From Mycoplana azooxidifex (GTDB lineage Bacteria > Pseudomonadota > Alphaproteobacteria > Rhizobiales > Rhizobiaceae): DNA of 64,000 nucleotides. The stretch lies in assembly GCF_014196765.1 (NCBI RefSeq), contig NZ_JACIEE010000007.1, forward strand, positions 396,641 to 460,640, given 5' to 3'. This document shows, piece after piece, positions 36,366 to 46,274 of this stretch. The position numbers were made by a program, and so were the translations under genes. A model generated the notes under the pieces. It made no database searches. It was not told where the DNA came from and worked only from the letters and a program-made list of their open reading frames with translations. The first letter of the stretch is position 1. Each line of letters begins with the position of its first letter.

Positions 36366-36458
36366 CCGAGGTGATGTCTGCCCGGCCGCCAGTACATGGC
36401 GGCCGGGCAGCAACGGCGTTTTCAGCCGTCGACGGGACAAGGGAGGAGCACAGTCGCA

Positions 36459-38000
36459 ATGACCGGCCAGACGATGAAACATGAAGCGACAGACGCAATT
36501 ACCGATGTAGGCTCCGGTACCGATTTCGCCCTGCGCGTCGAGAACGTCAGCAAGAGCTACGGCGCCTTCTATGCTCTGCGGTCCGTCAGCCTGAACATCC
36601 GCCGTGGCAGCATCCATGGTCTGCTTGGCGAGAACGGAGCCGGCAAAAGCACCCTGGTCGGGATCATATCCGGGCAGAGAACGCCGAGCAGCGGTGCCAT
36701 CTACCTGGACGGCAAGGAAGTGGCAAACGCCGACGTCCGCGCCATGGAGGAGGCAGGCGTGTTCCTGGTGACGCAGGAGCCGATGATCATCGATCACATC
36801 TCTGCCGCCGAAAACCTCATGCTCGGCATCTGGCCGTCCAGCGGCGGATTCGTGCGCTGGGGCAGGCTCAAGGCGGATGCGGCGCGGATGCTCAAGGGGT
36901 CCGGCATAGACCCCGATGTGAATGCAGGCAGGCTCAACGCCGTCGCGCGCCGCAAGCTGAACATCCTGCGCGCCATGTTCTCCGGCGGCAAGGTCATCAT
37001 CCTGGACGAACCGACCGCGGCCTTGACGGTTCCTGATCGCCGCCAGCTTTTCGATTTTATGCGGCAACTGAAGAACGACGGCGTCACGTTCATCTTCATT
37101 TCCCACTACAACGACGAGATCCTCGAAATCTGCGATGCCGTCTCGGTCTTGCGCGACGGCTCGCTGGCCGGTGGCAGCGAGGACGTCGCGTCGCTGACCT
37201 CCGAGCAGCTTTCGGAACTTGTTCTCGGGCGCGGCCTCGTCCTGTTCCAGCGGGAGCGGCGAACTTTCGCCAGCGAACCGGTTGCCGTCAGCCTGCGCAA
37301 TGTCGTTGCGCATCATGTCGACCTGGACGAACTCGATATCAGGAGGGGTGAGATCGTCGGCTTCACCGGGCTGCCCGGCGCAGGCGCCAAGGAGCTTGCC
37401 AGGGCCATTTTCGGGCTGAATGCAGCGAGATCCGGCACCATCGGCTTTGCCGGCGACGCGGGGCAAAGCCTGCCCCGTCATCCACAGGCCGCATTCGACA
37501 GGGGGATCGCCTATCTGTCGGACGACCGGCGCAAGGACGGTGTGGTGGGCCATCTTTCCATTGCAGAAAACATCGCGTTGTCCTCCCTCGGCCGCCGCGC
37601 GTCATTCGGCTTTGTCCAGCGCGGCCAGGAGGCGAGCCTTTGCGATGGCTACTTCGCAAGCATGGGTATAAGGGCGCCAAACGCCGAAGCCGTCGTGAAC
37701 ACGCTGAGCGGCGGCAATCAGCAGAAAGTATGCCTGGGACGCGTCCTTGCCACGGAGCCGCGGCTGCTGATCCTCGACGAGCCGACCCGTGGCATCGACG
37801 TCGGCGTCAAGCAGGACGTGCTGCGCATCATCGACGGCCTCAGCAAGACCGGCGTCAGCGTCATCATCGTATCGACCGATACTGATGAGCTGGTTCGCGC
37901 CGTGGACCGCGTCTGCGTGTTCCGGCACGGTGCCATCCATGAGGCCGTTACCGGCGACGACATAGCAACCGAGAACCTGCGCCGCCTCGCACAGGCGTGA
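36459..38000 (+). CDS. Sugar ABC transporter ATP-binding protein (RbsA class)
   Basis: A 513-residue double ATPase. The first domain has Walker A GENGAGKST (near residue 57) and an IILDEPTAAL Walker B. The second has a degenerate P-loop (GLPGAGAKELARAIFG), the signature LSGGNQQKVCLGRVL and an ILDEPTRGIDVGVKQD. In the first domain the usual LSGG signature reads LNAVARRKLNILRAM, i.e. it is degenerate. Start ATG 36459 follows GGGAGGAG. It powers the RbsC-type permease next to it. Confidence 0.93.
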   Translation: MTGQTMKHEATDAITDVGSGTDFALRVENVSKSYGAFYALRSVSLNIRRGSIHGLLGENGAGKSTLVGIISGQRTPSSGAIYLDGKEVANADVRAMEEAGVFLVTQEPMIIDHISAAENLMLGIWPSSGGFVRWGRLKADAARMLKGSGIDPDVNAGRLNAVARRKLNILRAMFSGGKVIILDEPTAALTVPDRRQLFDFMRQLKNDGVTFIFISHYNDEILEICDAVSVLRDGSLAGGSEDVASLTSEQLSELVLGRGLVLFQRERRTFASEPVAVSLRNVVAHHVDLDELDIRRGEIVGFTGLPGAGAKELARAIFGLNAARSGTIGFAGDAGQSLPRHPQAAFDRGIAYLSDDRRKDGVVGHLSIAENIALSSLGRRASFGFVQRGQEASLCDGYFASMGIRAPNAEAVVNTLSGGNQQKVCLGRVLATEPRLLILDEPTRGIDVGVKQDVLRIIDGLSKTGVSVIIVSTDTDELVRAVDRVCVFRHGAIHEAVTGDDIATENLRRLAQA

Positions 38001-38026
38001 TCGAGGATCGGTGGAGGAACGAAAAA

Positions 38027-39028
38027 ATGAGCACTGTGATGACGACGACCGCACCGAAGGAAACGACCGGCCAGACGAATGTGGGGATGCACAAGGTAGT
38101 CGGCTGGATTTTGCATAACGTGGTCTGGATATGGCTTGTGGCGCTTATCCTCGGCTTCGGCATGTTCAACGAGTTCTTCCTGACTGTCATGAACATGCAG
38201 AACATCATGGTTCAGGCGACGGTTCTGGGCATGCTCGGTCTTGCCGTCGCATTGCCCTTGCTCGTGGCTGAAATCGATCTGTCGATCCCTGCAAATCTCG
38301 GCTTCTCGTCGGCCATCGGTGCGCTTGCGTATTCGGACTGGGGCATGCCGTGGTTCCTGGCCATGCTCGTGGGGGTCGGCGTCGCCACGTTGATCGGCTT
38401 CTTCAACGGCCTTTGCATCACCAAATTGCGCATGGTGTCGCTGATCCAGACCCTGTCGATGATGATCATCCTGCAGGGCGCGCTGCTTGCGTTGACGCAG
38501 GGCAAGACGCTGACCAACCTCTCGGACGGCTATGTCTGGATCGGTCAGGCAAGCATCGACGGATGGCCCGTGATGCCGCTTATCCTGGTTCTTGCGCTCG
38601 GGTTGGTCGGCATCTTGTTGAAGATGACCGTTCTCGGCCGTTCGATCTATGCCGTCGGCGGCAATCCGCTCGCGTCGAACTCGGCAGGCATTCGCGTCGA
38701 TCGCGTCAAGATCATCACCTATACGATCGCCGGCTTCCTGGCAGGTGTCGCCGGCTTCCTGCTCGCGTCCTGGCAGATGGCAATTACCTCGAACCAGGGC
38801 TCAAGCTACCTGCTCTACGCCATCGCGGCACCGATCATCGGCGGCGTGAGCGTGTTCGGGGGGCGCGGCAACGTCGTCGGCATTCTCGGCGGCGTGCTCC
38901 TGCTGACGGTCATCCAGGTCGGTCTGGCGATCACCAACGTGCCTTCGTTCTATGTCGGCATGATCGGCGGCTTCATGATCTTTATCGCCGTGGCGATCGA
39001 CGCTATCCGTGTACGCTACTTCGCCTGA
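38027..39028 (+). CDS. Sugar ABC transporter permease (RbsC class)
   Basis: A 333-residue permease with about ten membrane helices, ATG 38027 behind GGAGG. It carries the diagnostic LLVAEIDLSIPANLGFSS and GRSIYAVGGNPLASNSAGIRVDRVK motifs of RbsC/BPD_transp_2 proteins, and ends with IIGGVSVFGGRGNVVGILGGVLLLTVIQ. One permease gene is present, so a homodimer is expected. Confidence 0.92.
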   Translation: MSTVMTTTAPKETTGQTNVGMHKVVGWILHNVVWIWLVALILGFGMFNEFFLTVMNMQNIMVQATVLGMLGLAVALPLLVAEIDLSIPANLGFSSAIGALAYSDWGMPWFLAMLVGVGVATLIGFFNGLCITKLRMVSLIQTLSMMIILQGALLALTQGKTLTNLSDGYVWIGQASIDGWPVMPLILVLALGLVGILLKMTVLGRSIYAVGGNPLASNSAGIRVDRVKIITYTIAGFLAGVAGFLLASWQMAITSNQGSSYLLYAIAAPIIGGVSVFGGRGNVVGILGGVLLLTVIQVGLAITNVPSFYVGMIGGFMIFIAVAIDAIRVRYFA

Positions 39029-39113
39029 CATTTCCGTCGTCAATGACGACCGTTCCTGTCCCTTTTCAAAGGGTGGCCGCGGCCGGCACGATGCGCAATC
39101 AGAACCGGAATCC

Positions 39114-40814
39114 ATGAACGACTTCCTCGATCAGCTCCGCGCCGTCGCCGGCCGGCGTCATGTTTTGACAGGCGATACCGAAACGAGGAGGTTCCGCCAG
39201 GGCTACCGCTACGGAGGCGGGGATGCGCTCGCGGTCGTCCAGCCGGGCACGCTCGTGGAGATGTGGCGCGTGCTTCAGGCGTGCCACAGGGCAGGGACGG
39301 TCGTTATCCTCCAGGCGGCCAATACGGGCCTGACCGGCGGCTCGACGCCGGTTGCGGATGGGTATGACCGACCCGTCGTCGTCATCAATACCCTGCGTCT
39401 TCGCCGGCTCGATCTCCTGAAAGGGGGCGTGCAAGTCGTATCGCAGCCGGGTGTCACGCTTGACCAGCTCGAGAAGGCTTTGCGCCCGGTCGGACGCGAG
39501 CCCCATTCCGTCATCGGGTCGAGCTGCATCGGCGCCTCGGTGACCGGCGGCGTCTGCAACAATTCCGGCGGCTCGCTGATCCGGCGCGGTCCTGCATTTA
39601 CCCAATTCGCCCTGTTTGCCAGGATTGATGCGGCCGGCGAACTCAAGCTCGTGAACAATCTGGGCATTGACCTGGGCGACACGCCCGAGGAAATCCTGGG
39701 TAGGCTGGACGAGGGCAGGGTTGCCGATTCCGATATCGCTCCATCGCCGCATCTCCAGGCTTCCGACCACGAATACTGCCATCACGTACGCGACATTTCG
39801 GCAAGCACGCCTGCGCGCTTCAACGCCGATCCGCGGCGCCTCTACGAGGCGTCGGGCTCTGCAGGAAAGATCGCGGTCTTCGCCTTGAGGCTCGACACCT
39901 TTGCGGCCGACGACAATACGCAAGTCTTCTACATCGGCAGCAACGATCCTGCCGAACTCGAAACCATCAGGCGCGACATTCTGGGCAGCTTCGAGAACCT
40001 TCCGATTGCCGGCGAGTACATGCACCGTTCCGCCTTCGATGCAAGCAAGCGCCATGGCAAGGACCTGTTCCTGTTCATCCAGGCTTTCGGCACGGACAAG
40101 GTTCCGCTCGCCTTCGCCTTGAAAAGCCGCTTTGACGGAATCTGCGAGAAGCTGCGCCTGGGGGGGGCTGTGAGCGACCGGATTCTGCAATTCCTCTCGG
40201 ATCTCTGGCCCAATCATCTTCCGCAACGCCTGAACCGCTTTCGCGACGCCTACGAGCACCATTTGTTGCTGAAGATGGGCGATGGGGGAATCGACGAAGC
40301 GCGCGCCTACCTGGAATCCCGCTTTCCGTCGCAGCATGGCGGCTATTTCGAATGTACCGAGAAGGAAGGGCAGGCCGCGTTTCTCAACCGGTTTGCAGTC
40401 GGCGGGGCGATCGTGCGCTATCGCGCGGTCAATCCGAAGACGGTCGAGGACATCGTCGCGCTCGACATCGCGCTGCCGCGCAGCACACTCGACTGGTTCG
40501 AGAAGCTGCCGCCGGAAATCACCGAGAAAATCGACTTCACCATGTATTGCGGCCACTTCTTCTGCCACGTCCTGCACCAGGAATACCTGGTCAAGAAAGG
40601 AGAAGATTGCGAGGCGGTGAAGGACGCGATCCTTTCGCTGTTGAAGGCGCGCGGAGCCGAGTATCCGGCCGAGCACAATGTCGGTCATCTCTACGAGGCG
40701 GCAGACAGCCTAAGGGATTTCTATCGGGAACTCGACCCCACCAATTCCTTCAATCCGGGTATCGGCAAGACTTCACTCAATCTCGACTGGAAGGAGGCGG
40801 GCTATTTCCGTTGA
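39114..40814 (+). CDS. dld: Quinone-dependent D-lactate dehydrogenase
   Basis: A 566-residue flavoprotein, close to the 571 residues of Escherichia coli Dld. The FAD-binding segments are VVILQAANTGLTGGSTPV and SSCIGASVTGGVCNNSGGSLIRRGPAF. The C-terminal half is the Dld membrane-binding domain (KEGQAAFLNRFAVGGAIVRYRA, MYCGHFFCHVLHQEYLVKKGEDC, EHNVGHLYEA). It oxidises D-lactate to pyruvate and passes electrons to quinone at the membrane. Its place after the importer genes suggests that D-lactate or a related 2-hydroxy acid is formed by this pathway. Confidence 0.92.
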   Translation: MNDFLDQLRAVAGRRHVLTGDTETRRFRQGYRYGGGDALAVVQPGTLVEMWRVLQACHRAGTVVILQAANTGLTGGSTPVADGYDRPVVVINTLRLRRLDLLKGGVQVVSQPGVTLDQLEKALRPVGREPHSVIGSSCIGASVTGGVCNNSGGSLIRRGPAFTQFALFARIDAAGELKLVNNLGIDLGDTPEEILGRLDEGRVADSDIAPSPHLQASDHEYCHHVRDISASTPARFNADPRRLYEASGSAGKIAVFALRLDTFAADDNTQVFYIGSNDPAELETIRRDILGSFENLPIAGEYMHRSAFDASKRHGKDLFLFIQAFGTDKVPLAFALKSRFDGICEKLRLGGAVSDRILQFLSDLWPNHLPQRLNRFRDAYEHHLLLKMGDGGIDEARAYLESRFPSQHGGYFECTEKEGQAAFLNRFAVGGAIVRYRAVNPKTVEDIVALDIALPRSTLDWFEKLPPEITEKIDFTMYCGHFFCHVLHQEYLVKKGEDCEAVKDAILSLLKARGAEYPAEHNVGHLYEAADSLRDFYRELDPTNSFNPGIGKTSLNLDWKEAGYFR

Positions 40815-41043
40815 TCCAGATTGCGCAATCGGGGCATCCCTGCGCCGGAGGCCGTCTGGCGAGCATCCCGGAGATGTAGCGCTGCAGACTTCCTGTTGAT
40901 CGGAAACCTTGCAACGTCCTCTCTCGCTGTCACAGCGGCAGATGAGAATTTGAGACGCTTGTGGGGTCGGTGCTCGACGGCCAGCATAACGTCACGCTTG
41001 GCTGCACCATACGCCTCATTGACTGACGCGTCGTTTGCGTAAG

Positions 41044-41604
41044 ATGGCTGATGACGCTATCGCGGCCATGACGGCGGGCGACATCCTCATGCTGCAGATG
41101 GAGGTCCCGGCCGACACTGTCGGCTACGCCATGAAAGCCGCGCGCGAAAAAGGTGTCGTGACGATCTTCAATACCGCGCCGTTCACGGCGGACGTCCCGC
41201 GATTGGCTGCGTTGGCCGATATCGTGGTGTGCAACGAAACCGAGTTCGAGTTGCTCGTCGGATCAAAGCTCGATGATGCGAGCCAACGCCGCGATGCTTT
41301 GCTGCGCCTGCATCGGGAGCGCGGTCAAACCTTCGTTTTGACGCTGGGGGCCGATGGCGCGATCGCGATCCACGATGGCGAGATCATTCAGGCGAAAAGC
41401 CTCAAGATCGAGCCTGTCGACACGGTCGGCGCCGGAGACACGTTCTGCGGTTATCTCGCAGGCAGCCTCGAACAGGACCTCGACCTCGAGGCGGCGATGC
41501 GGCGCGCGGCTGTCGCGGGCTCGCTCGCCTGCCTCGCCAAGGGGGCCCAAACGGCCATTCCCGAGGCTGGCAGAGTCGATGGGATGGAGGGATCTGCATC
41601 GTGA
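41044..41604 (+). pseudogene. 5'-truncated ribokinase (PfkB family)
   Basis: About 186 residues of a ribokinase C-terminal part: LMLQMEVPADTVGYAMKAAREKGVVTIFNTAPFT, DIVVCNETEFELLVG, VLTLGADGAIAI and the catalytic DTVGAGDTFCGYLAG. The N-terminal sugar-binding lid, about 110-120 residues with the first PfkB signature, is missing, and an in-frame stop lies just upstream of the first available start. The remaining piece could not form a normal sugar site, so it is likely a decayed gene. Confidence 0.8.
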
Positions 41605-41932
41605 TTGAGGATCGGGTGGTCACATTGGCGGAGCGTAGTCTGGTGCGCGTGTTGCGCGATTGGTGCCCACCTTCTGCCAGATACTTGATGTCCAAGCCGT
41701 TGACAGCTTTCGGCTGCGTTCCGGGTTGTACTCGAGTTGTTGAAACATCGCGCCTGAAAGAATGACCATGCCTTTTGCGGCTGCAGCAGCGTCTATTCAA
41801 ATTCCTTGTCTATTCACGCAACGCGGACCAACTGGAATCGCTTCATTCTCCAATTTAGGTGGCATGCAAACGGGGAGCTGCGCCTAGAACGCTCCCCCGG
41901 TATGTTCGATCCAGTTGACCATCTTCGTCAGA
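41605..41932. other. Intergenic region, nothing recognised
   Basis: About 330 bp between the ribokinase remnant and a small convergent gene. No family motif or clear regulatory element was found. Confidence 0.5.
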
Positions 41933-42238
41933 TTAGATTCCCGAGCCGTCAAGCTGACGGTCGTCGTCGCCTTCCCAAGGGGAGGGCGCGGAAGCGCGGT
42001 TGAGATTGGCTGAGGGCATCGGCATCCAGCACTTCAGTTCCGGTTCTGCATATTCAACGATGCAGCCGGGGGCGGAATCAGAGGCGCGCCAGCCTTCTGC
42101 GCCGAACCGATCGCCATTCGACCAGTAGGCGACGTCGACTTCCGCGGGCCCCTGTTCGGACGAGCGGACCGTGACGAGGATCCGACTGCCGTCTCTCGGC
42201 GCGGTTGCCATGTGGCGCCACCGATCTGGCTCGTTCAT
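41933..42238 (-). CDS. Small conserved protein of unknown function
   Basis: A 101-residue protein from ATG 42238 behind AGGAGGAA. It starts NEPDRWRHMATAPRDGSRILVTVRSSEQGPAEVDVAYW and contains WRASDSAPGCIVEYAEPELKCWMPMP. I recognise this W-x-M-A-T-A-P-R-D-G layout as common in small rhizobial hypothetical proteins, but know no function. It has no signal peptide or membrane segment. Confidence 0.7.
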   Translation of the reverse strand: MNEPDRWRHMATAPRDGSRILVTVRSSEQGPAEVDVAYWSNGDRFGAEGWRASDSAPGCIVEYAEPELKCWMPMPSANLNRASAPSPWEGDDDRQLDGSGI

Positions 42239-42541
42239 CGCGTTCCTCCTGCCTCGCCGCGAACTGAAGTGTTGCCTTGCCATCGAAAGATGGTCAATCC
42301 AAACTTTGCACAACCCATCCTCTTTCGAGCGGCTGGCTCACTGCCGAGAGGCGGCTGAATCCGAGCGGCGAGGCACCGAGACTGGATCTTGACGACCGCC
42401 TCCGGTACGGCCGGTGCGGTTCCAAAGATACCCATGACCGCCAGAATCTTTCCGCTGTGACTTGCCTTTGCAGCCCATCTTGTATACTAGAAAACATCAA
42501 GCGCCTGGGGAGGACCCGACAGGCCTTATAGGGAGAGGAAT
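42239..42541. other. Promoter region of the amino-acid-type importer
   Basis: About 300 bp. AT-rich stretches near 42470-42500 could hold the promoter, and AGGGAGAGGAAT directly before 42542 is the ribosome binding site. No other structure is recognised. Confidence 0.4.
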
Positions 42542-43378
42542 ATGATTCATTTCAGCAAGCTTCGCATCGTCGCCAGTGTCGCCGCCGGCCTGGCGCTCAT
42601 GGCATCCGCTGCCTTTGCGCAGGAAGTTCCCGCCGCCGGCGCCAGCGCGCGTATCGATGCGATCAAGGCCGCAGGCGAACTGCGCGTAGGCGTGCTGGCC
42701 AACCCGCCTTGGCTCGTGGAAGACACCACCGGCGCAGGCGAGCCCTGGCGCGGCCCGGCATGGACCCTTGCGATCGCCTATGCCGAAAAGCTGGGCGTGA
42801 CGCTTGTTCCCGTTGCCGTCTCCCACGAAACCAAGGTGCCGGTCCTGGCCGCCAACCAGGTCGACATGACGATCTCGCCGCTATCGATGACGAAGAAACG
42901 CATGGAAGTCGTGGACTTCATCACCTATTCACGCACCTCGCTCTGCGTCTTCGGTAAGGCATCCAATCCGAAGGTGGCCAACGCCAAGTCGGTCGACGAC
43001 TTCGACAATCCCGACGTCACCATCGCCTATTTCACGGGCGGCGGCGAGGAGAACTGGGTGAAGGAGCGCTTCCCGAAGGCTACCCTGCGCGGCGTGACCA
43101 GCGCCGGTACGGCCGCCCCGGTGGAAGAGATCATGGCCGGCCGCGCCGACGTCGCGCCGATCAACCGCATTCCTTATGTCGCGCTGGCACGCAAGGTTAA
43201 GGGCCTCGAGGCTTTGCCGCGCGAAAACAGTTGCCAGGACAGCACCGAGGCGGTGAACGAGATCGGTCTCGCCGTCGACAAGAACCAGCCGGAATATGTG
43301 GAATGGCTGCGCGCGGTCGCCGAAAAAATGCTTCCCGAACTGCAGGCGCAAGAGGAAGCCGAAGTCGCCAACATGTAA
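42542..43378 (+). CDS. ABC transporter substrate-binding protein, polar amino acid family (SBP_bac_3)
   Basis: A 278-residue exported protein with a Sec signal (LRIVASVAAGLALMASAAFA). The mature part has the family-3 layout: GELRVGVLANPPWLVEDTTG, DMTISPLSMTKKRMEVVDFI and CVFGKASNPKVANAKSVDDFDNPDV. Family members bind polar amino acids, opines and some sugar-amino conjugates. It heads a four-gene importer operon followed by a GntR regulator. Confidence 0.9.
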   Translation: MIHFSKLRIVASVAAGLALMASAAFAQEVPAAGASARIDAIKAAGELRVGVLANPPWLVEDTTGAGEPWRGPAWTLAIAYAEKLGVTLVPVAVSHETKVPVLAANQVDMTISPLSMTKKRMEVVDFITYSRTSLCVFGKASNPKVANAKSVDDFDNPDVTIAYFTGGGEENWVKERFPKATLRGVTSAGTAAPVEEIMAGRADVAPINRIPYVALARKVKGLEALPRENSCQDSTEAVNEIGLAVDKNQPEYVEWLRAVAEKMLPELQAQEEAEVANM

Positions 43379-43435
43379 GCGACGACGGACTGCGGCCGGT
43401 GATCGCGCCGGCCGCGCTCCTTTTGGAGAAATACC

Positions 43436-44101
43436 ATGGAACTGAACCTTTCCGCCGTACTGGACAGTTGGCGCTTTCTTCTCAGCGGGCTCGGGGTCAC
43501 TCTCCTGCTTGCCGCCGGGGTGACCGTGCTCAGCCTGCTCGCCGGCACTCTGCTTACCCTCGGGCGGCTCTACGGCCCGCGCTGGCTGAGCGCCATCATC
43601 GTCTTCTATATCGACTCGATGCGGGCGATCCCGGTCCTCGTGGTGCTCGTCTGGGTCTATTTCGCCCTGCCGATCGCAACGGGCCTCAACCTTCCGCCCT
43701 TCTGGTCCGCCCTTCTGTCGCTTTCCGCCCACCTTGCCGCCTATGTGGCCGAGGTCGTGCGGGCCGGCATCCAGTCGGTCCGCCCCGGCCAGGTGCGCGC
43801 CGGCATGGCACTCGGCATGACCCGCGCGCAGATCCTCCGCAAGATCGTCATGCCGCAGGCGGTCGTCAGAATGCTGCCGGCGTTCGGTTCGCTGCTGTCT
43901 CTCGCGGTCAAGGACACGGCCATCGCGACCGTCATCGCCGTGCCGGAACTCATGCGCCGCGCCGACGCGGTGGCCGGCCAGACCTATGCGCCGGTCGAGG
44001 TCTTCACCACGGTGATGATTCTCTATTTCCTTGTAATCTTCCCCCTCACCCGAGGCATTGACATGATCTATCGCCGCGTTTCCTTCCTGGGGCGGTCATG
44101 A
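43436..44101 (+). CDS. ABC transporter permease, HisM/GlnP type (first)
   Basis: A 221-residue permease with about five helices. The EAA loop is clear (RAGMALGMTRAQILRKIVMPQAVVRMLPAF), and the N-terminus SVDSWRF-type helix is followed by IVFYIDSMRAIPVLVVLVWVYF. It pairs with the next permease, whose ATG overlaps its stop (44098-44101). Confidence 0.92.
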   Translation: MELNLSAVLDSWRFLLSGLGVTLLLAAGVTVLSLLAGTLLTLGRLYGPRWLSAIIVFYIDSMRAIPVLVVLVWVYFALPIATGLNLPPFWSALLSLSAHLAAYVAEVVRAGIQSVRPGQVRAGMALGMTRAQILRKIVMPQAVVRMLPAFGSLLSLAVKDTAIATVIAVPELMRRADAVAGQTYAPVEVFTTVMILYFLVIFPLTRGIDMIYRRVSFLGRS

Positions 44102-44757
44102 CATTCGATTGGTCCATCATCTGGCAAAGCATGGGGGCTCTCTGGCAAGGCGCGCTCGTCACCATCGCCCTGACCGTCCTGACGATGGTGCTCGCCGTTC
44201 CCCTCGGGATCGTCGTCGCGCTATTGCGGGAATCCCGGCTGAAGCCGGTGTCCGCGCTCGCGACGGCCTATGTCGAACTGATGCGGAACGTTCCCATCAT
44301 CCTCGTCGTCTACTGGGCCTTCTACGTGCTTCCCATCCTCACCGGCGTCGGCTTCTCGCCCTTCCTCACCGGCCTGGTGGCGCTTGTCCTCAACAATACG
44401 GCCTATAATTCGGAAACGTTCCGCTCGGGCATCCGCTCGATCCGCAAGGGCCAGACGGAAGCGGGGCTGGCGCTAGGCATGAGCGAGGGCGAGGCATTCC
44501 GCAAGATCGTGCTGCCGCAGGCCTGGCGCCGGGTGCTGCCGATCCTGGCGACCACCTGGGTCACGCTCTTCAAGGACACCTCGCTGGTCTCCGTGATTGC
44601 CGTGGGCGACCTGGCGCATACTGCGCTGCAGATCCGCTCGCAGTCCTTCCGGGTCATCGAAATGCTCACCGCGATGGCTGCCATCTACTGGCTGCTCGGT
44701 TATCCGCAGGCCAAGATCGTGGATTGGATCCACCGCAAATACGGGGTCACCGAATGA
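44098..44757 (+). CDS. ABC transporter permease, HisQ/GlnP type (second)
   Basis: A 219-residue permease. Key motifs are [23 protein letters not shown] and the EAA loop [30 protein letters not shown], followed by [21 protein letters not shown]. It is translationally coupled to both neighbours and forms the second half of the membrane channel. Confidence 0.92.
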   Translation: MTFDWSIIWQSMGALWQGALVTIALTVLTMVLAVPLGIVVALLRESRLKPVSALATAYVELMRNVPIILVVYWAFYVLPILTGVGFSPFLTGLVALVLNNTAYNSETFRSGIRSIRKGQTEAGLALGMSEGEAFRKIVLPQAWRRVLPILATTWVTLFKDTSLVSVIAVGDLAHTALQIRSQSFRVIEMLTAMAAIYWLLGYPQAKIVDWIHRKYGVTE

Positions 44758-45536
44758 CTGACACGCTTGCCAAACTTCCGCAGGGATCCACGCTTCCCGA
44801 CGTCGTGATCGAATACCGCGACGTACGAAAGCAATATGGCGAATTCGTCGCGCTCGCCGGGGTCAATCTTGAAGTGCGCCGCGGGCAGGTCGTCTGCCTG
44901 ATCGGCCCGTCCGGCTCGGGAAAATCCACGCTGCTGCGCTGCACCAACGGCCTTGAGACCATGTCTTCGGGCGAGGTCTATTTCGACGGCATGCCGCTCT
45001 CGAAGGACCCGCGCAAGAACCGGCTCATCCGCCAGCGCATGGGCATGGTGTTTCAGAACTTCGAACTGTTCCCGCACAAGACCGCGCTGGGCAACATCAT
45101 GATGGGCCCGATGACCGTTCTCGGCCTCAGCGAAGAAAAAGCGCGGACGCGGGCCGAAGCCCTGCTCGCCAAGGTCGGCCTTTCCGAAAAGGCGAGCAAC
45201 TATCCCGCCAACCTGTCGGGCGGCCAGCAGCAGCGCGTCGCTATTGCCCGTGCCCTTGCCATGGAACCTGAAGTCATGCTCTTTGATGAGCCGACATCGG
45301 CGCTCGACCCGGAAACGATCGGCGAGGTGCTGAACGTGATGAAGCGGCTGGCGGATGACGGCATGACGATGGTGGTGGTGACGCACGAAATGACGTTTGC
45401 CCGGCGGGTCGCCGACCACGTGGTCGTCTTCGCGAACGGGCAGATCGTCGAGCAGGGACGGCCTGAGCAGATTTTCGACGCGCCGCAGACGACCCGCACC
45501 CGCGACTTCCTCAGCCATCTCGGGTGGGACGGATGA
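44754..45536 (+). CDS. ABC transporter ATP-binding protein, polar amino acid type
   Basis: A 260-residue single-domain ATPase. It has Walker [10 protein letters not shown], a [16 protein letters not shown]-loop region, the signature [15 protein letters not shown], Walker [15 protein letters not shown] and a VVVTHEM switch histidine. The start at 44754 overlaps the stop of the second permease. Typical HisP/GlnQ class. Confidence 0.95.
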   Translation: MTDTLAKLPQGSTLPDVVIEYRDVRKQYGEFVALAGVNLEVRRGQVVCLIGPSGSGKSTLLRCTNGLETMSSGEVYFDGMPLSKDPRKNRLIRQRMGMVFQNFELFPHKTALGNIMMGPMTVLGLSEEKARTRAEALLAKVGLSEKASNYPANLSGGQQQRVAIARALAMEPEVMLFDEPTSALDPETIGEVLNVMKRLADDGMTMVVVTHEMTFARRVADHVVVFANGQIVEQGRPEQIFDAPQTTRTRDFLSHLGWDG

Positions 45537-46240
45537 GCGGCATGCCGACACAAGGCCGACTTGGCAGGGGCGTCGCCGGAATGCCGGCGAGCGTCGACGA
45601 CATTCACGGCATCATTCGTAGCGAGATCATCACTCTGGGGCTGATGCCCGGTGTCAAGGTTTCCGAGAATGAACTGGCGCGTCGCTTTCATACGAGCCGC
45701 ACGCCGGTTCGCGAGGCGCTCCTGCGACTCGTAGACGAGGGACTGGTCAAGGTCTGGCCACAACGCGGCACTCTGATAACCCCGATCTCACTGCGCGCCG
45801 TGCGGCGCGCACGCTTCGTACGCGAAGCCATCGAGGTCGCCGTGTTCCGCAAGGCCGCGATTGACGGTCTGTCTGCCGAGGTGCTGGCGACACTCGATGC
45901 CATCATCACGCGTCAGCATGAGGCCCGCGAAGATTCCATCCGCTTCACCGATGCCGACGACGCCTTCCACCGGGCCTTCGCCGACGCAATAGCCGTGGGC
46001 GATATCTGGACCGTGCTAGAACGCGAGAAAGCACAATTCGACCGGCTGCGCTTCCTCAGCCTTCCGAACGTGACGCCTGTCGCGATCCTGATTGCACAGC
46101 ATGAAGAGATGATCGCAACCGTCCGCGCACGCGACCCGGACGCCGCAGAGAAAGCGGTCCGCGACCATCTCTCGGAGGTGTTGAAGGTGACGGAACAGCT
46201 TTCCGCCCGCTACCCGGATCTCATCATCAACGATATTTGA
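45533..46240 (+). CDS. GntR-family (FadR/FCD subgroup) transcriptional regulator
   Basis: A 235-residue regulator with an N-terminal winged helix ([40 protein letters not shown]) and a C-terminal FCD ligand-binding domain ([45 protein letters not shown], with the metal-binding Asp/His residues). Its ATG overlaps the ATPase stop. Regulators of this subgroup, including UxuR/ExuR, often control hexuronate genes, and uxuAB lie immediately convergent to it. Confidence 0.92.
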   Translation: MSGMPTQGRLGRGVAGMPASVDDIHGIIRSEIITLGLMPGVKVSENELARRFHTSRTPVREALLRLVDEGLVKVWPQRGTLITPISLRAVRRARFVREAIEVAVFRKAAIDGLSAEVLATLDAIITRQHEAREDSIRFTDADDAFHRAFADAIAVGDIWTVLEREKAQFDRLRFLSLPNVTPVAILIAQHEEMIATVRARDPDAAEKAVRDHLSEVLKVTEQLSARYPDLIINDI

Positions 46241-46249
46241 CGCTGGTCT

Positions 46250-46272
46250 TTCCCGCCTGCATACGGCGGGAA
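46250..46272. terminator. Bidirectional terminator between gntR and uxuB
   Basis: A perfect 8-bp stem TTCCCGCC/GGCGGGAA with a 7-base loop, located in the 34-bp gap between two convergent stop codons. T-runs are short, so efficiency is uncertain. Confidence 0.65.
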
Positions 46273-46274
46273 CG

